64,000 bases of DNA from Planctomycetota bacterium (GCA_028281445.1 JANQJW010000004.1:31298-95297), one strand, 5' to 3'; numbered from the stretch's first letter, positions 36,301-45,502 are shown. Numbers and translations are program-made. The notes: a model not told the origin generated them from the sequence alone.

Positions 36301-36843
36301 CTAGGACAGCAAGAGGTCGTAGGCCTTGCGCAGTCGCTTGAACTTGCGCTCGGCGAGCTCCTGGAACTCCGGATCCAGATGCGCGACCTTGTCCGGATGA
36401 CAGGTCCGCGAGCGCTCGCGGAAGGCGCGATCGATCTCTTCCGGGCTCGCCCCGGGCGAACAACCCAACAACGTGAGCGCCTCGCGTAAGCCCACGGGGG
36501 TGTCCTCGGGGGGCAACTCGTCCTCGATCACGACCTCTTCCGGTTCGTCGGCCTGTGGTGCCGGGGGCGGTTCGGGCGCCTCGTACCGCGGCTGGGCTTC
36601 CGGGTCGGTGATCCAGGGCGGCCGGCGTGCCTCCGGCGCGACGGCAGGCGGCGGCGGTTCGCCCGGGGGCGCGTAACGGCCTTCGCCGTAGGGGATCAGG
36701 GTGATCTTCCGGCCGCAGCCGAGGCAGGCGTACTCGATGCGCGGCCCACCGTCGCTGGCCGCCCGCGGGCGCAGGATCCCGAAGCCCGTCACCTCCGAGA
36801 CGGTGTAGGGCCGCTGGCACTTCGGGCACTCGCCGATTTCCAT
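36301..36843 (-). CDS. J-domain protein with N-terminal zinc ribbon
   Basis: 180 residues. The N-terminus has two CxxC knuckles (ECPKCQRPY and ACLGCGRK), a zinc ribbon. A proline-rich linker follows, then a C-terminal J domain (EALTLLGCSPGASPEEIDRAFRERSRTCHPDKVAHLDPEFQELAERKFKRLRKAYDLLLS region) with the HPD motif intact as CHPDK. J domains stimulate Hsp70 (DnaK) ATPase; the zinc ribbon may bind a client or nucleic acid. ATG 36843 gives the ribbon at the very N-terminus; the open frame upstream looks non-coding. Confidence 0.8.
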   Translation of the reverse strand: MEIGECPKCQRPYTVSEVTGFGILRPRAASDGGPRIEYACLGCGRKITLIPYGEGRYAPPGEPPPPAVAPEARRPPWITDPEAQPRYEAPEPPPAPQADEPEEVVIEDELPPEDTPVGLREALTLLGCSPGASPEEIDRAFRERSRTCHPDKVAHLDPEFQELAERKFKRLRKAYDLLLS

Positions 36844-36899
36844 GGGGCGCGATTCTATCCCTTCGGCTTGGTCCCTTCGGTGCCTGGCTCGAGGGCCGT

Positions 36900-36980
36900 G
36901 GCCCTTCGACAAGCTGCGCCGCTCAGGGCCTGCGGCCCTTCGACGTGCTATGCAGCTCAGGGGCCTACGGCCCTTCTGAT
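36900..36980. repeat. imperfect tandem repeat
   Basis: Two full units of about 34 bases each, GGCCCTTCGAC..GCTCAGGG(G)CCTGC/AC (36900-36933 and 36934-36968), and the start of a third at 36969. The same words recur near 5704-5782. It lies upstream of both the J-domain gene and rpmH. Confidence 0.55.
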
Positions 36981-37037
36981 GCTTGACGCCGGCGCCGGGT
37001 AACCGAATATCTCGGATCGCACTGCGAGGAAGACACC

Positions 37038-37163
37038 ATGCATCTCAAGATCCGGAACACGACGCGGAAGAAGCGGAAGATCGGCTTCCGGGCACGCATG
37101 AAGACCAAGGCCGGCCGCAAGATCGTCAACCGACGTCGTCGCCTTCGGGGGACGTTCCCGTAG
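37038..37163 (+). CDS. rpmH: 50S ribosomal protein bL34
   Basis: A 41-residue basic protein too short for a standard ORF cut-off. The core KRKIGFRARMKTKAGRKIV matches bL34 (typical KRARRHGFRARMSTKGGRKVL), and NRRRRLRG fits the C-terminus. The N-terminal residues HLKIRNTT differ from the usual RTYQPS. GAGGA lies eight bases before ATG 37038. It normally sits beside rnpA and near dnaA; here rnpA does not follow (the next gene is an aldo/keto reductase), and dnaA is 25 kb away. Confidence 0.85.
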   Translation: MHLKIRNTTRKKRKIGFRARMKTKAGRKIVNRRRRLRGTFP

Positions 37164-37212
37164 ACCGCCGCAGTCACTGACGTCCACCGGGGTACGCTGA
37201 GCCCGGAGGCGC

Positions 37213-38175
37213 ATGAAAGACGGCACCACCCGCCGCGGGTTTCTGGCCGGTGCCGCAGGTGCGGCCGCTGCCGCAGCGCTCGATCCTCTCGCCGTCGGCG
37301 CCGATGACAAGAAGCCGCTGCCGCGGCGCGCCTTCGGCAAGACGGGCGAACAGGTCACGCTGTTCGGTCTCGGGTGCTACCCGCTCGGCTCCTTGTCGAA
37401 CGAGCGGGCCGGTGTCGAGATCGTCTTACGCGCACTCGATCACGGCTGCAATTACATCGACACGGCGCCGAGCTACTCGCGCGGGCGCAGCGAGACCCGC
37501 GTCGGCATCGCGCTCCGCGAGCGCAAGCCCAAGGGCGTCCTTGTCGCAACGAAGACGACCGAGCGAACGAAGGCCGGTGCATGGCGCGACCTCAACGCCA
37601 GCCTGAAGCGCCTCGGGCGCATCGACATGCTCCAGATCCACGCCGTCCGCGGCATGGACGACCTGCGCCGCGTGCTCGATGAGAAGAAGGGACCGCTCGC
37701 GGCTGCGCTCGAGGCGCGTGCGCAGAAGATGATCCGCTTCATCGGTGTGACCGGCCACTACGACCCGGCCGTCATGCGCGCGACGTTTCAGCGCTGGCCG
37801 TTCGACGCGATCCTGTTCCCGCTCAACTGCGTCGACCCTCACTACCGCACGCGCGGGCGCAAGCCGGAGCGTCTCTCCTTCCTCGATCAGACGCTTCCCG
37901 CGGCGGTCGAGAACGGCTTGGCGCGCGTCGCCATGAAGGTGTTCGCCTCCGGCAACCTGCCGAAGAAGGGTGTGGATGCACGCGCATGCCTGCGTTTCGC
38001 CTACGGCCTGGACATCTCGACGGCCATCGTCGGCTGCAAGAACGCCGCGGAGGTCGACCTTGCCGCCCAGGTGGCTCGCCTGAATCGACCGCTGCCGGAC
38101 GCCGAGCGCAAGGCACTCCTTGCAACGGCACGCCCGCATCAGGGCAGTGGCACGGAGTGGTACAAGAGGAAGTGA
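37213..38175 (+). CDS. aldo/keto reductase with Tat signal peptide
   Basis: 320 residues. The first 30 residues are a twin-arginine signal (TTRRGFLAGAAGAAAAAAL), so the folded enzyme is exported with its NADP cofactor. The AKR barrel has the catalytic tetrad: Asp and Tyr in YIDTAPSYSRGRSE, Lys in VATKT and His in LQIHAV. The C-terminal AIVGCKNAAEVD matches the NADP-binding end of the family. Substrate unknown. ATG 37213 has GGAGG close by. It follows rpmH by 49 bp. Confidence 0.88.
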   Translation: MKDGTTRRGFLAGAAGAAAAAALDPLAVGADDKKPLPRRAFGKTGEQVTLFGLGCYPLGSLSNERAGVEIVLRALDHGCNYIDTAPSYSRGRSETRVGIALRERKPKGVLVATKTTERTKAGAWRDLNASLKRLGRIDMLQIHAVRGMDDLRRVLDEKKGPLAAALEARAQKMIRFIGVTGHYDPAVMRATFQRWPFDAILFPLNCVDPHYRTRGRKPERLSFLDQTLPAAVENGLARVAMKVFASGNLPKKGVDARACLRFAYGLDISTAIVGCKNAAEVDLAAQVARLNRPLPDAERKALLATARPHQGSGTEWYKRK

Positions 38176-38211
38176 CCGGGATAGGCGCGGTGACCTCTCC
38201 GCGCTGACGTG

Positions 38212-38323
38212 CGGCTTGCCAGATGCTCGTCGGCGCTGCGCCGACCGCTGCGCTTTTCGTCCTCGCGTGGACTACCACGCGTCATCCTCATCGGCTTCGC
38301 GGCGCCGTCGCCCTGGCAAGCCG
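38212..38323. repeat. 112-bp inverted-repeat element with nested hairpin
   Basis: CGGCTTGCCAG (38212-38222) pairs perfectly with CTGGCAAGCCG (38313-38323). A smaller hairpin CGCGTGG-ACTA-CCACGCG sits in the middle. No target duplication or coding frame was seen. It could be a small non-coding RNA, a terminator or a MITE-like element. Confidence 0.5.
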
Positions 38324-38437
38324 ATGCCGAGCGAGCCTCGCGGCGTATCGGACTCGCACGCCGCTATGGGAATCCGAGGGCCGCGGGCCCGTTGAACCAC
38401 TAGTCTTTAGCGGTTCTCGGACGGTTTGGAGAGTCCC

Positions 38438-39451
38438 GTGCCCCGCATTGCCATCATCGGAATCCTGCTCGCAGTCGGCGTCGCCGTCTGGTTGCTGATC
38501 AGCGGGAGCCCCTCCACGCCGGACGCCGACCTGCCCACGCCCGGCAACACGGACACCACGCCTACCGACGGTACGACGACCCTCAAGACAAGCGGCGGCA
38601 CGGACCTGCCGGAGATGCGGGAATACCAGTTCCTCGGCGAGGCGCGCGCCTTGATGATCGCGCGCATGCGCACCACGTGGACGGCCACGATCGAGAGCTC
38701 CTTCGACAACCTCGAGAAGCTCCAGTACCGCACCTGGTACATGGTTTCCTCCGACACGGGGACGGTCGGGCCGGCCTTCGCCGGTGCCGGCCGCGGCCTG
38801 CCCGAGCTCAAGCGCGCACCCACGGGCGAGTACCTCCACGAGAACGACATCCAGGTGCTGGTGTTCGACGAGGTGGATCCCAACCGCCTGCCGGTGTCGT
38901 TCTGGAACGTCGTCGCCGACCGTGTGAACAGCGGCAAGATGGGTCTCTACTTCCGGCCCGGCCTGCCCTTCGACGACAAGAATCAGGCGCTGACGTCGCA
39001 CCAGGCCCTCACGCACCCGGTCATGAAGCAGCTCATCCCGATCGAGACGGCCGTCGAGATCAAGGGCTCGCCGACGCCCGGCGTCTTCAAGGAGAAGCAG
39101 CTGCTGAAGCCGACCGAGGCCGGCTACGAGCATCCCGCGACCGCTCTCGTCTCCGTCGAGCGCGGCAGCCGCAGCATCTGGATGGAGGCGGGCACCGGCG
39201 AGGGCGCCATCGGCACGCGTTTCTGCTACCCGGTGCAGGAGGTGAAGTCCGACGCCGTTGTGTTGATTCAGGCAGAAGCCGGCGTCTCGATCCCCGCCGT
39301 CGTTGTGAGCACGGGCGCGCGACGCGTCCTCTGGATGGGCAACACCGACTTCGGCGATCGCAAGACTCACTTCCACCGCGAACGCAACGCCGTCCAGCTC
39401 ACGCTGCTGAACCACTGGTGGGTCTGGCTCTCGGGCCAGGAAGGGCGGTAA
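38438..39451 (+). CDS. membrane-anchored periplasmic protein, unknown function
   Basis: 337 residues from GTG 38438, chosen because GGAGAG is upstream and the protein then starts at the membrane helix (PRIAIIGILLAVGVAVWLLIS). A TTG at 38426 is an alternative. A threonine/proline-rich linker follows (about 25-50), then a globular domain: a Rossmann-like pattern IQVLVFDEVDPNRLPVSFWN and the C-terminal GARRVLWMGNTDFGDRKTHFHRERN. It resembles the glutamine-amidotransferase-like output of the 32218 gene but I recognise no named family. It ends exactly one base before the convergent HEAT/TPR gene's stop. Confidence 0.5.
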   Translation: MPRIAIIGILLAVGVAVWLLISGSPSTPDADLPTPGNTDTTPTDGTTTLKTSGGTDLPEMREYQFLGEARALMIARMRTTWTATIESSFDNLEKLQYRTWYMVSSDTGTVGPAFAGAGRGLPELKRAPTGEYLHENDIQVLVFDEVDPNRLPVSFWNVVADRVNSGKMGLYFRPGLPFDDKNQALTSHQALTHPVMKQLIPIETAVEIKGSPTPGVFKEKQLLKPTEAGYEHPATALVSVERGSRSIWMEAGTGEGAIGTRFCYPVQEVKSDAVVLIQAEAGVSIPAVVVSTGARRVLWMGNTDFGDRKTHFHRERNAVQLTLLNHWWVWLSGQEGR

Positions 39452-42400
39452 CTACTCCAGCCCCTCCGCGCGCCGCCGCGCGGTTGCCGCGGCGTGCAGC
39501 TTCTCCATGAGGTTGTCCTTGCGGAAGGCCTTGAAGTACGGGTCGTCCGGCAACTGGGCCGCGAGCGAGCGGTCCCAGGTGAGCGCTCCGACGAGCGCGT
39601 CCCATGCGTCGGCCAGGTAGCCGGCCGCCGCGCTCATCTGTGCGATGTGGTAGAGGATCAGGCCGTCCTCGATCGTCGGACGGGGATACGGCTCCATTAC
39701 GTCGAGCGCTTCCTCGGGCCGCTCGAGCTTCAGCAGCACGTACGCCAGCGTGTCCGCCGCGTTGAGCGTGGGTTTGTTCTCGATACGGGCCTCGAGCCGC
39801 GTTGCGCGCCGGGCATCGGCTTCCGCCTGCTGGAGGTCGAAGTTCGCGAGCGCGCGCTGCCACGCCACGGTGTTGAGCACGTTGGGATCGTTCGGCGCAC
39901 GCAGCATGGCGCGCCGGTAACTCGCGCGCGCTGCCTCAGGCCGGCCGCGCGAGGCGTACAAGCCGCCTCGTAGTGCGTCGAGCCGCGCGCGCTGCAAGCG
40001 CCAGAGCGCGGGGTCGTGATCCCCGTGGCCCCGGCGCGCGAGGATGCGCACGGCTCGCTTCTGCGCCTCGACGGCCTCCTCGAAGTGACCGCCCATCGAG
40101 AGCTCCGTCACGCGATGCGCTTCCACGAAGTAGTCCAGCGCGCCGTCGACACGCTCGAGCCGTCGAAGCCTGCGGTAGACGACTTCGGCGGCCTTGGGCT
40201 TCGCGCCTGTTGAGGTCTCCCGCAGCGCAGCCCACATGCGGTAGAGGTAGAGGTTCGGGAAGTGCGCGAGACGGCCTTCCCGGCCGGCGGTCTCGAGCAC
40301 GCGTTCGATCGCTGCGGCAAGGCTCTCGTCATCGAGCACCTTCACCTGGCCCATCACGCCGTAGTACAGCATGTTGGGCATGCCGAAGTACGCGCCTCGC
40401 TCTCCGTGTGCCGCGTCCACGACGCTGGTGGGCGTGAGACCCGCGGCGTCGGAGTTCGCGAGTGCGTGCAGTGCGCGCTCTCGATCGACCGCGATGCGTG
40501 CGTACCGCGCGAAACGAACGTCGAGCAACAGATCCAGAAGGCCGACGATGGTCGGTTCGTGATACGTCTGCGCGACAGCACGCGCGAGCGCGATGGCGCG
40601 GTGTTCCGGAGCGTCGGCGTCGACGCTCTCGAAGCTGTCTTGTTCCAGTCGTGCGAGCCGCTCCGGCGTGTAGAACGACAGGATGGTCTGCTTGAGCAGT
40701 GCGTAGAGCTCCGCCGCCTGCGCCGGCGAGGCGTCTTGTCCCACGGCTGCCGCAACGTGCAGCTGCACCGCCGAATTCTCGATCGTCGTCTCGCGCAGCC
40801 AGGCCAGTAGGCGGGCGCGCACGTCGTCGCTGAGGCGACCCAGGAGCAGCTTGGCGGCTTCGACGCGCGTGCCGCTCGGCGCGAACGTGTTCAGCGCCAC
40901 GCCGACCACCGCAGCCTCGACCTTCGTCCAGGGCTGGTAGCGCAGCGCCTTGAGAATCGCTTCCGCGAACGCCTGCTCGGTCGCGTTGTCGGTCTCGTCC
41001 TCGGCAACGGCCTTGCGCTCCAGGGCCCTGGCCAGCAAGGGCAGGAGGCGCGCGCTCATGTCCGGGGCGCCGCGGTAGGCGAGTGCGCGGACGGCCTCCC
41101 AGCGAGAGATCGGGTTCTCGAACATGCGCTTCCAGAAGGTGGTCACCTCGTCCGTTCGGTAGCTCCAGTACCCCATGAGCACCGCGCCGACACTGTGCAG
41201 CATCTGCGGCGGTGCGGTGGGTCCGTCGTGCGTCAACGCGAAGTCGATCGCCGCGCGGCGTGCGGCCTTCCCGCGAGTCTCATGGAGCATCCGCAGCGTC
41301 GTCATGCGGTCCGAGTTGCTCTTGAAGCGCGACCACGTCTCGCGCACGTAGGTGACGGCGGCCATCGGCTCGACGGAGAGCAGCGCGGCGATGTATCCCT
41401 GGACCTCCTGCGCGTTCTGGAGGTCGGGGGTGTGTTCGGCGAGCAGGGCCTGGCCCGCCTTGCCGCACAGTCTCGGGTTGCGCAGTCGGTTGAATTGATC
41501 GAGCGCCGCGATGCGCAGGATCGGGCGCGGGTCGCTCAGCGCGCGGCGCAGCAACGCGAAGGCCGCTTCGTCACCCTTGCGCACCAGGTCGCCCATGCGG
41601 CGGTGCGGGGGTTCGTGGCAGAGGAACAAGTCCTTTACCCGCAGCGCGCGCGCCTCGGGCTCGGAACGCTTCTCGAGCACGTCGAGCGCGTTGCTTCGGA
41701 ACTCGCGGTTGCCGAGAGCTTCGCCCAGCAGCGGCACGACCCACGCGCCCGGATCGTGGGTCAACGCGTCGAGCGCATCGGCCTTCATGGCGTAGGACTC
41801 GTCGCCGAAGATGAGCGCAAGGGCAAGCTGCTCGTCTTCGATGCGGCCGATGTCCTTGATGGCGCCGACCGCCGCGACGCGAATGGCGTTTCGCCTGCGT
41901 CGATCCATGCGCGAGTCGAGCGGCTGAGCGGGACTTGGTTCGGCGAGCGCACGGAGCACGGGCAGGGCGTCGTCATCGCCGATCTCGCGCAGGAGCAGGG
42001 CTCCCGCACGCGGATCGAAGAAGCGCCCTTCCCGCAGCAGGCGGACCACGGGGTCCCGGATCTCGGCGCCGAGGTCCGGCAGTCGGCGGCGCAGGCGGTG
42101 CTCCGGGATCGCCTCGCGGCCGAAGGGATTCATCTCGACCGGCCGCGCGACCCACCACACGGCGCGCGCGATCAGTCGCTTGCGATCGGCGGCCGGCACG
42201 TCCTTGCGTTGCAGCAGGGTCAGCGCCGTCTCGATGGCGACACGCCGCATCTCCACCGCGTCGTAGGGCGCTCGCGGTACGCCGCGCGCGATGCGGACGA
42301 GCTTGGCGCCAAGCTCGTGGGTCCCCATCTCCTGCACGATGTCGAGCAGCGTCTCGACAGGTGCTTCGATGCGAGGCAGCGTCAACAACTCCGCCGCCGC

Positions 42401-43066
42401 CATGCGCAGCGCCGCGGTGCGGCCGCGGGTGTACGAACGCACGGCGATGTCGCGCAACGCGGGCCAGGCATCCTCCGCGCGGTGGTGCCATCGCAGGCGC
42501 GCGGTGAGCAGCGCGGCCTCGTCGTCCGGTGGTACGGCGGCGCGTGCCGCGCGTGCCTGCGGCGTATCGATCGAGAACAGGGACCTAAGCGCCGCGATGC
42601 GGACGGCGGGCAGCGGATCACGCGCGAGCGTCTCGAGCACGGGCACCGCGCGCGGCGTGCGCCCGCGGCCGAGACCGTCGGCCGCGATCATGCGCAGCAG
42701 CGGACGGGGCTCTTGCGCGGCGCGCTCCAGCAGGATGTCGGCATCGCGATGGGCGCTGGCCGCCACGACATGAAGCAGATCCGGCAGCGCGTGCGCGGGG
42801 ATGTCGGCGCGGGCGAGCCGGCGTGCGACGGCTTGCAGCCCGGCGGCTTCCAGCAGCACGAGCTGGGAGCGGGCGACGTCCTGGCTTCCGCGCGCGCGCT
42901 GTTCGAGCGCGTCCAGTGCGCTTTTGGCCAGCGCGCGGTCGTTCTCATCGACGATGAAGGCATCGATCTCGCGCGGCACGGGCGCGTAGCGTGATTCGGG
43001 TGCCGCGCCGACGGGCTGCGCGAAGAACGCGAGCGCCATCAGCAGGAACGCTGCCGCCCCCCTCAC
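39452..43066 (-). CDS. large exported HEAT-repeat/TPR protein
   Basis: 1,204 residues from GTG 43066. Signal peptide RGAAAFLLMALAFFAQPVGA. Two-thirds of the mature protein are HEAT-like alpha-helical repeats (examples RPLLRMIAADGLGRG, LPAVRIAALRSLFS, NAIRVAAVGAIKDIG, DPRPILRIAALDQFNRL). The last 250 residues are TPR-like (ASYRRAMLRAPNDPNVLNTVAWQRAL, LNAADTLAYVLLKLERPEEALDVM). Such proteins serve as periplasmic scaffolds. The start overlaps the nnrD stop as GTGA, so it is co-translated. Earlier frames upstream of 43066 overlap nnrD and are not coding. Confidence 0.7.
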   Translation of the reverse strand: MRGAAAFLLMALAFFAQPVGAAPESRYAPVPREIDAFIVDENDRALAKSALDALEQRARGSQDVARSQLVLLEAAGLQAVARRLARADIPAHALPDLLHVVAASAHRDADILLERAAQEPRPLLRMIAADGLGRGRTPRAVPVLETLARDPLPAVRIAALRSLFSIDTPQARAARAAVPPDDEAALLTARLRWHHRAEDAWPALRDIAVRSYTRGRTAALRMAAAELLTLPRIEAPVETLLDIVQEMGTHELGAKLVRIARGVPRAPYDAVEMRRVAIETALTLLQRKDVPAADRKRLIARAVWWVARPVEMNPFGREAIPEHRLRRRLPDLGAEIRDPVVRLLREGRFFDPRAGALLLREIGDDDALPVLRALAEPSPAQPLDSRMDRRRRNAIRVAAVGAIKDIGRIEDEQLALALIFGDESYAMKADALDALTHDPGAWVVPLLGEALGNREFRSNALDVLEKRSEPEARALRVKDLFLCHEPPHRRMGDLVRKGDEAAFALLRRALSDPRPILRIAALDQFNRLRNPRLCGKAGQALLAEHTPDLQNAQEVQGYIAALLSVEPMAAVTYVRETWSRFKSNSDRMTTLRMLHETRGKAARRAAIDFALTHDGPTAPPQMLHSVGAVLMGYWSYRTDEVTTFWKRMFENPISRWEAVRALAYRGAPDMSARLLPLLARALERKAVAEDETDNATEQAFAEAILKALRYQPWTKVEAAVVGVALNTFAPSGTRVEAAKLLLGRLSDDVRARLLAWLRETTIENSAVQLHVAAAVGQDASPAQAAELYALLKQTILSFYTPERLARLEQDSFESVDADAPEHRAIALARAVAQTYHEPTIVGLLDLLLDVRFARYARIAVDRERALHALANSDAAGLTPTSVVDAAHGERGAYFGMPNMLYYGVMGQVKVLDDESLAAAIERVLETAGREGRLAHFPNLYLYRMWAALRETSTGAKPKAAEVVYRRLRRLERVDGALDYFVEAHRVTELSMGGHFEEAVEAQKRAVRILARRGHGDHDPALWRLQRARLDALRGGLYASRGRPEAARASYRRAMLRAPNDPNVLNTVAWQRALANFDLQQAEADARRATRLEARIENKPTLNAADTLAYVLLKLERPEEALDVMEPYPRPTIEDGLILYHIAQMSAAAGYLADAWDALVGALTWDRSLAAQLPDDPYFKAFRKDNLMEKLHAAATARRRAEGLE

Positions 43067-43929
43067 GCCTTTACGCCCCGGCGTAGTGCGTGGATAGCGC
43101 CCGGGATGCCCTCGGCGAGATCGCTCGCGAGCAACCCGCGGTCGTAGGCACCGCTTGTGCGTTCCGCGCCGTCGCCGTGGACGTGCGCGCCCGCGCACGC
43201 GGCCTTGAACGGCTCCATGCCTTGCCCGAGGAAGGCGCCGATGACGCCGGCGAGCACGTCTCCCGTGCCGCCCGTGGCAAGCACCGGGCCGCCGGTCTTG
43301 TTGGTGTAGAGGTGCGTGCCGTCGGTCACCAGCGTGGCGGGGCCCTTCAGCACACACACGCCGCCGCTCTTCTCTGCGATCGCCGCCGCCGCGCCGCGCC
43401 GGTCGGCGCGGACCTCGTCCGACGTCGTACCGAGGAGGCGCGCCGCCTCCCCTTCGTGCGGCGTCAGGACGGTCGGGTTGCGGCGCTGGCGGAGTCGCAT
43501 GAGCTGGTGGTTCCACGCGAAGAGCGCGTCCGCGTCGATGACGAACGGCTTCTTCTCCCGGGTGAACGTACGAATCGCCGTGAGGGTTGCCTTCGCTCGA
43601 CCGGCACCGGGGCCGAGCACGACGGCGTCCCAGTCGTCCACGAACGCCCGCAGAACCGGCAGCGCGCTCGCGCCGATCGCACCGCTCCGCGTCTCGGGCA
43701 GGCCGACGGTCGTCGTCTCCGGGCGATAGCCGGCCACCGTCGCCTGGACGCTTTGGGGCACGGCGACCTTCACGAGGCCCGCCCCCGCGCGCAGGGCACC
43801 GAGCGCAGCCAGCGCCGGAGCGCCGCGCAGCTCGGGGCTGCCGCCGACGACGAGCACACGGCCGACGGTGACCTTGTTCGCGTCCTTCGGACGGGCGGGC
43901 AGGCGCGGCGGGTTGGCGACGCGTTTCAT
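43063..43929 (-). CDS. nnrD: ADP-dependent NAD(P)H-hydrate dehydratase (NnrD)
   Basis: 288 residues of the ribokinase-like NnrD domain: VGRVLVVGGSPELRGAPALAALGALRAGAGLVKVA, AVVLGPGAG, PFVIDADAL, TVLTPHEGEAARLLG, CVLKGPATLV and the ATP-site ATGGTGDVLAGVIGAFLGQG. It repairs hydrated NAD(P)H using ADP. The epimerase half (NnrE) that is often fused is absent here. It overlaps the following exported protein by four bases (GTGA) and lies 37 bp after the asparaginase stop on the same strand. Confidence 0.92.
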   Translation of the reverse strand: MKRVANPPRLPARPKDANKVTVGRVLVVGGSPELRGAPALAALGALRAGAGLVKVAVPQSVQATVAGYRPETTTVGLPETRSGAIGASALPVLRAFVDDWDAVVLGPGAGRAKATLTAIRTFTREKKPFVIDADALFAWNHQLMRLRQRRNPTVLTPHEGEAARLLGTTSDEVRADRRGAAAAIAEKSGGVCVLKGPATLVTDGTHLYTNKTGGPVLATGGTGDVLAGVIGAFLGQGMEPFKAACAGAHVHGDGAERTSGAYDRGLLASDLAEGIPGAIHALRRGVKA

Positions 43930-43966
43930 GACGTCCGACAGCCTACCGCTGGTGCTACGGGGCGGG

Positions 43967-44974
43967 CTAGATGAGCACCTCGAGGTGTCCTATCGGCGTA
44001 CCACCGTAGTTGCGGACGGTGCGGCCATGGCGCTCGGCGAGGTCCTCGGCTTCCTCGTTGCTCAGGACGCCCTCGCGCCGCAGGAGCTCGATCACCACCT
44101 GGCGGTAGCCGCGGTCGTTGCCGTCGTCCACCGTGACGGCCAGGCCCATCGCGCGTTCCGGCACGGCAACGCCCTGGATACCTTCCGCGCCGCTCTTGGA
44201 GAGCAGCGGGATTTCGGAGCGTGTCATCAGGTCGGTGTCGAAGCGGCGCTCGCCCGCGACCATGCCGGGGTGGGCCAGCATGGCGGCCGCGACGCGTTCC
44301 GCCGCTTCACGGATCGTGCCCGTCAAATCGGACGGCGCGCCCAGGCGCGCGAGTGCGTGCGCCATGTTCGTGAGCGGCACCGCATGAACGGGCGCACCGC
44401 AGCCGTCGGTGCCGAGCGCGACCTTGGACGGTGTGATGCCGCAGAACGTCGCCACGATCTCGTGGATCGCGCGCTGCACGGGATGCGCGGCATCCAGATA
44501 GCCTTCGCGTGGGACCCCCATGGCCTTGGCTGCGGCGAGCATGGCCGCATGCTTGCCCGAGCAGTTCGACCAGAGGACGGGGAGCGGATCCGGATCCTCC
44601 GGCCTGCCCCGTGCCTGCACACGTCCGTAGCGCTTGTCGATCGACCAATGGCCGCCGCATTGCAGGCGCTCTTCCCGCACGCCCGCCTTCTCGAGGATGC
44701 GCGTGACGGCGGCGAGCTGCTCGGGCTTGGCGTTGTGGCTGCCGGCGGCAACGGCAATGGACTCGTCGTCGAGGTCGAACTGCGCAGCGGCCCCGGACGT
44801 GATCAGCACCATCGCCTGGAAGGGCTTGGCGGTGGAGCGGAAGTAGACGGGCGAAGCGCCGTCGCCACAGGCAAAGCGTACGTCCCCCCCTTCGGTCAAC
44901 ACGACCGAGCCGCGGTGCACGGACTCGTGCAACCCGCCGGGAACAAGACGCGTCAAAGGAACCGAAGACGGCAT
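43967..44974 (-). CDS. L-asparaginase II family protein
   Basis: 335 residues of the asparaginase II type (PF06089), distinct from the bacterial type I/II ansA/ansB enzymes. Family marks: ESVHRGSVVLTEGG near the start, FRSTAKPFQA, AAGSHNAKPEQ, SNCSGKHAAMLA, DGCGAPVHAVPL and the C-terminal GIQGVAVPERAMGLAV. It hydrolyses asparagine to aspartate. ATG 44974 fits the family N-terminus; the open frame back to 45133 overlaps the divergent DUF151 gene and is not coding. Confidence 0.88.
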   Translation of the reverse strand: MPSSVPLTRLVPGGLHESVHRGSVVLTEGGDVRFACGDGASPVYFRSTAKPFQAMVLITSGAAAQFDLDDESIAVAAGSHNAKPEQLAAVTRILEKAGVREERLQCGGHWSIDKRYGRVQARGRPEDPDPLPVLWSNCSGKHAAMLAAAKAMGVPREGYLDAAHPVQRAIHEIVATFCGITPSKVALGTDGCGAPVHAVPLTNMAHALARLGAPSDLTGTIREAAERVAAAMLAHPGMVAGERRFDTDLMTRSEIPLLSKSGAEGIQGVAVPERAMGLAVTVDDGNDRGYRQVVIELLRREGVLSNEEAEDLAERHGRTVRNYGGTPIGHLEVLI

Positions 44975-45038
44975 GCGCCCATCAAACCGCCTCCGTCCGG
45001 CCCCTGGTAGGATTCGTTTTCGTCCCGGAGGATTCCAC

Positions 45039-45440
45039 GTGATCGAGATGCGCCTCAAGAGCATCAAGATCAACGACACGGGTGATCGCCAGTACATCGG
45101 CCTGGCCGAGGTGGAGGGCGAGCGCCTGCTCACGATCGTGATCGGCTACAGCGAAGTGCAGGCGATCGACCGATTCGTGAAGGAGATCCCCGCGGCGCGT
45201 CCGCTGACGCACGACCTCGTTGCCAACATCGTCAAGGCGACCGGCTGCACCGTCGACCGCGTCATGGTGACCGAGCTGCGCGGCGGGACGTTCTACGCGT
45301 TGATCCGCCTGCTCAAGCCGGACGGCTCCATCGCCGAGGTCGATGCCCGCCCGAGCGACGCGATTGCGCTGGCCTCTGCGGTCGGGGCCTCGATCTTCGT
45401 CGCCGAAGAGGTCCTCGATGAGGCCATGTCCGTGGACTAG
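45039..45440 (+). CDS. bifunctional nuclease-family (DUF151) protein
   Basis: 133 residues from GTG 45039; GGAGG lies seven bases upstream (45027-45031), better than ATG 45048. The DUF151/BFN pattern is VIGYSEVQAIDRF, RPLTHDLVANIVKATGCTVDRVMVTELRGGTFYALI and VDARPSDAIALASAVGASIFVAEEVLDEA. Family members are reported to have DNase/RNase activity; the in vivo role in bacteria is uncertain. It is divergent from the asparaginase gene and followed 62 bp later by the selenoprotein. Confidence 0.88.
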   Translation: MIEMRLKSIKINDTGDRQYIGLAEVEGERLLTIVIGYSEVQAIDRFVKEIPAARPLTHDLVANIVKATGCTVDRVMVTELRGGTFYALIRLLKPDGSIAEVDARPSDAIALASAVGASIFVAEEVLDEAMSVD

Positions 45441-45502
45441 CTGAGCCCGGGACGGAGGGCCTGCGAGAGCGCCCGTATCATTGCGACCGACCGGAGGTGC
45501 CC

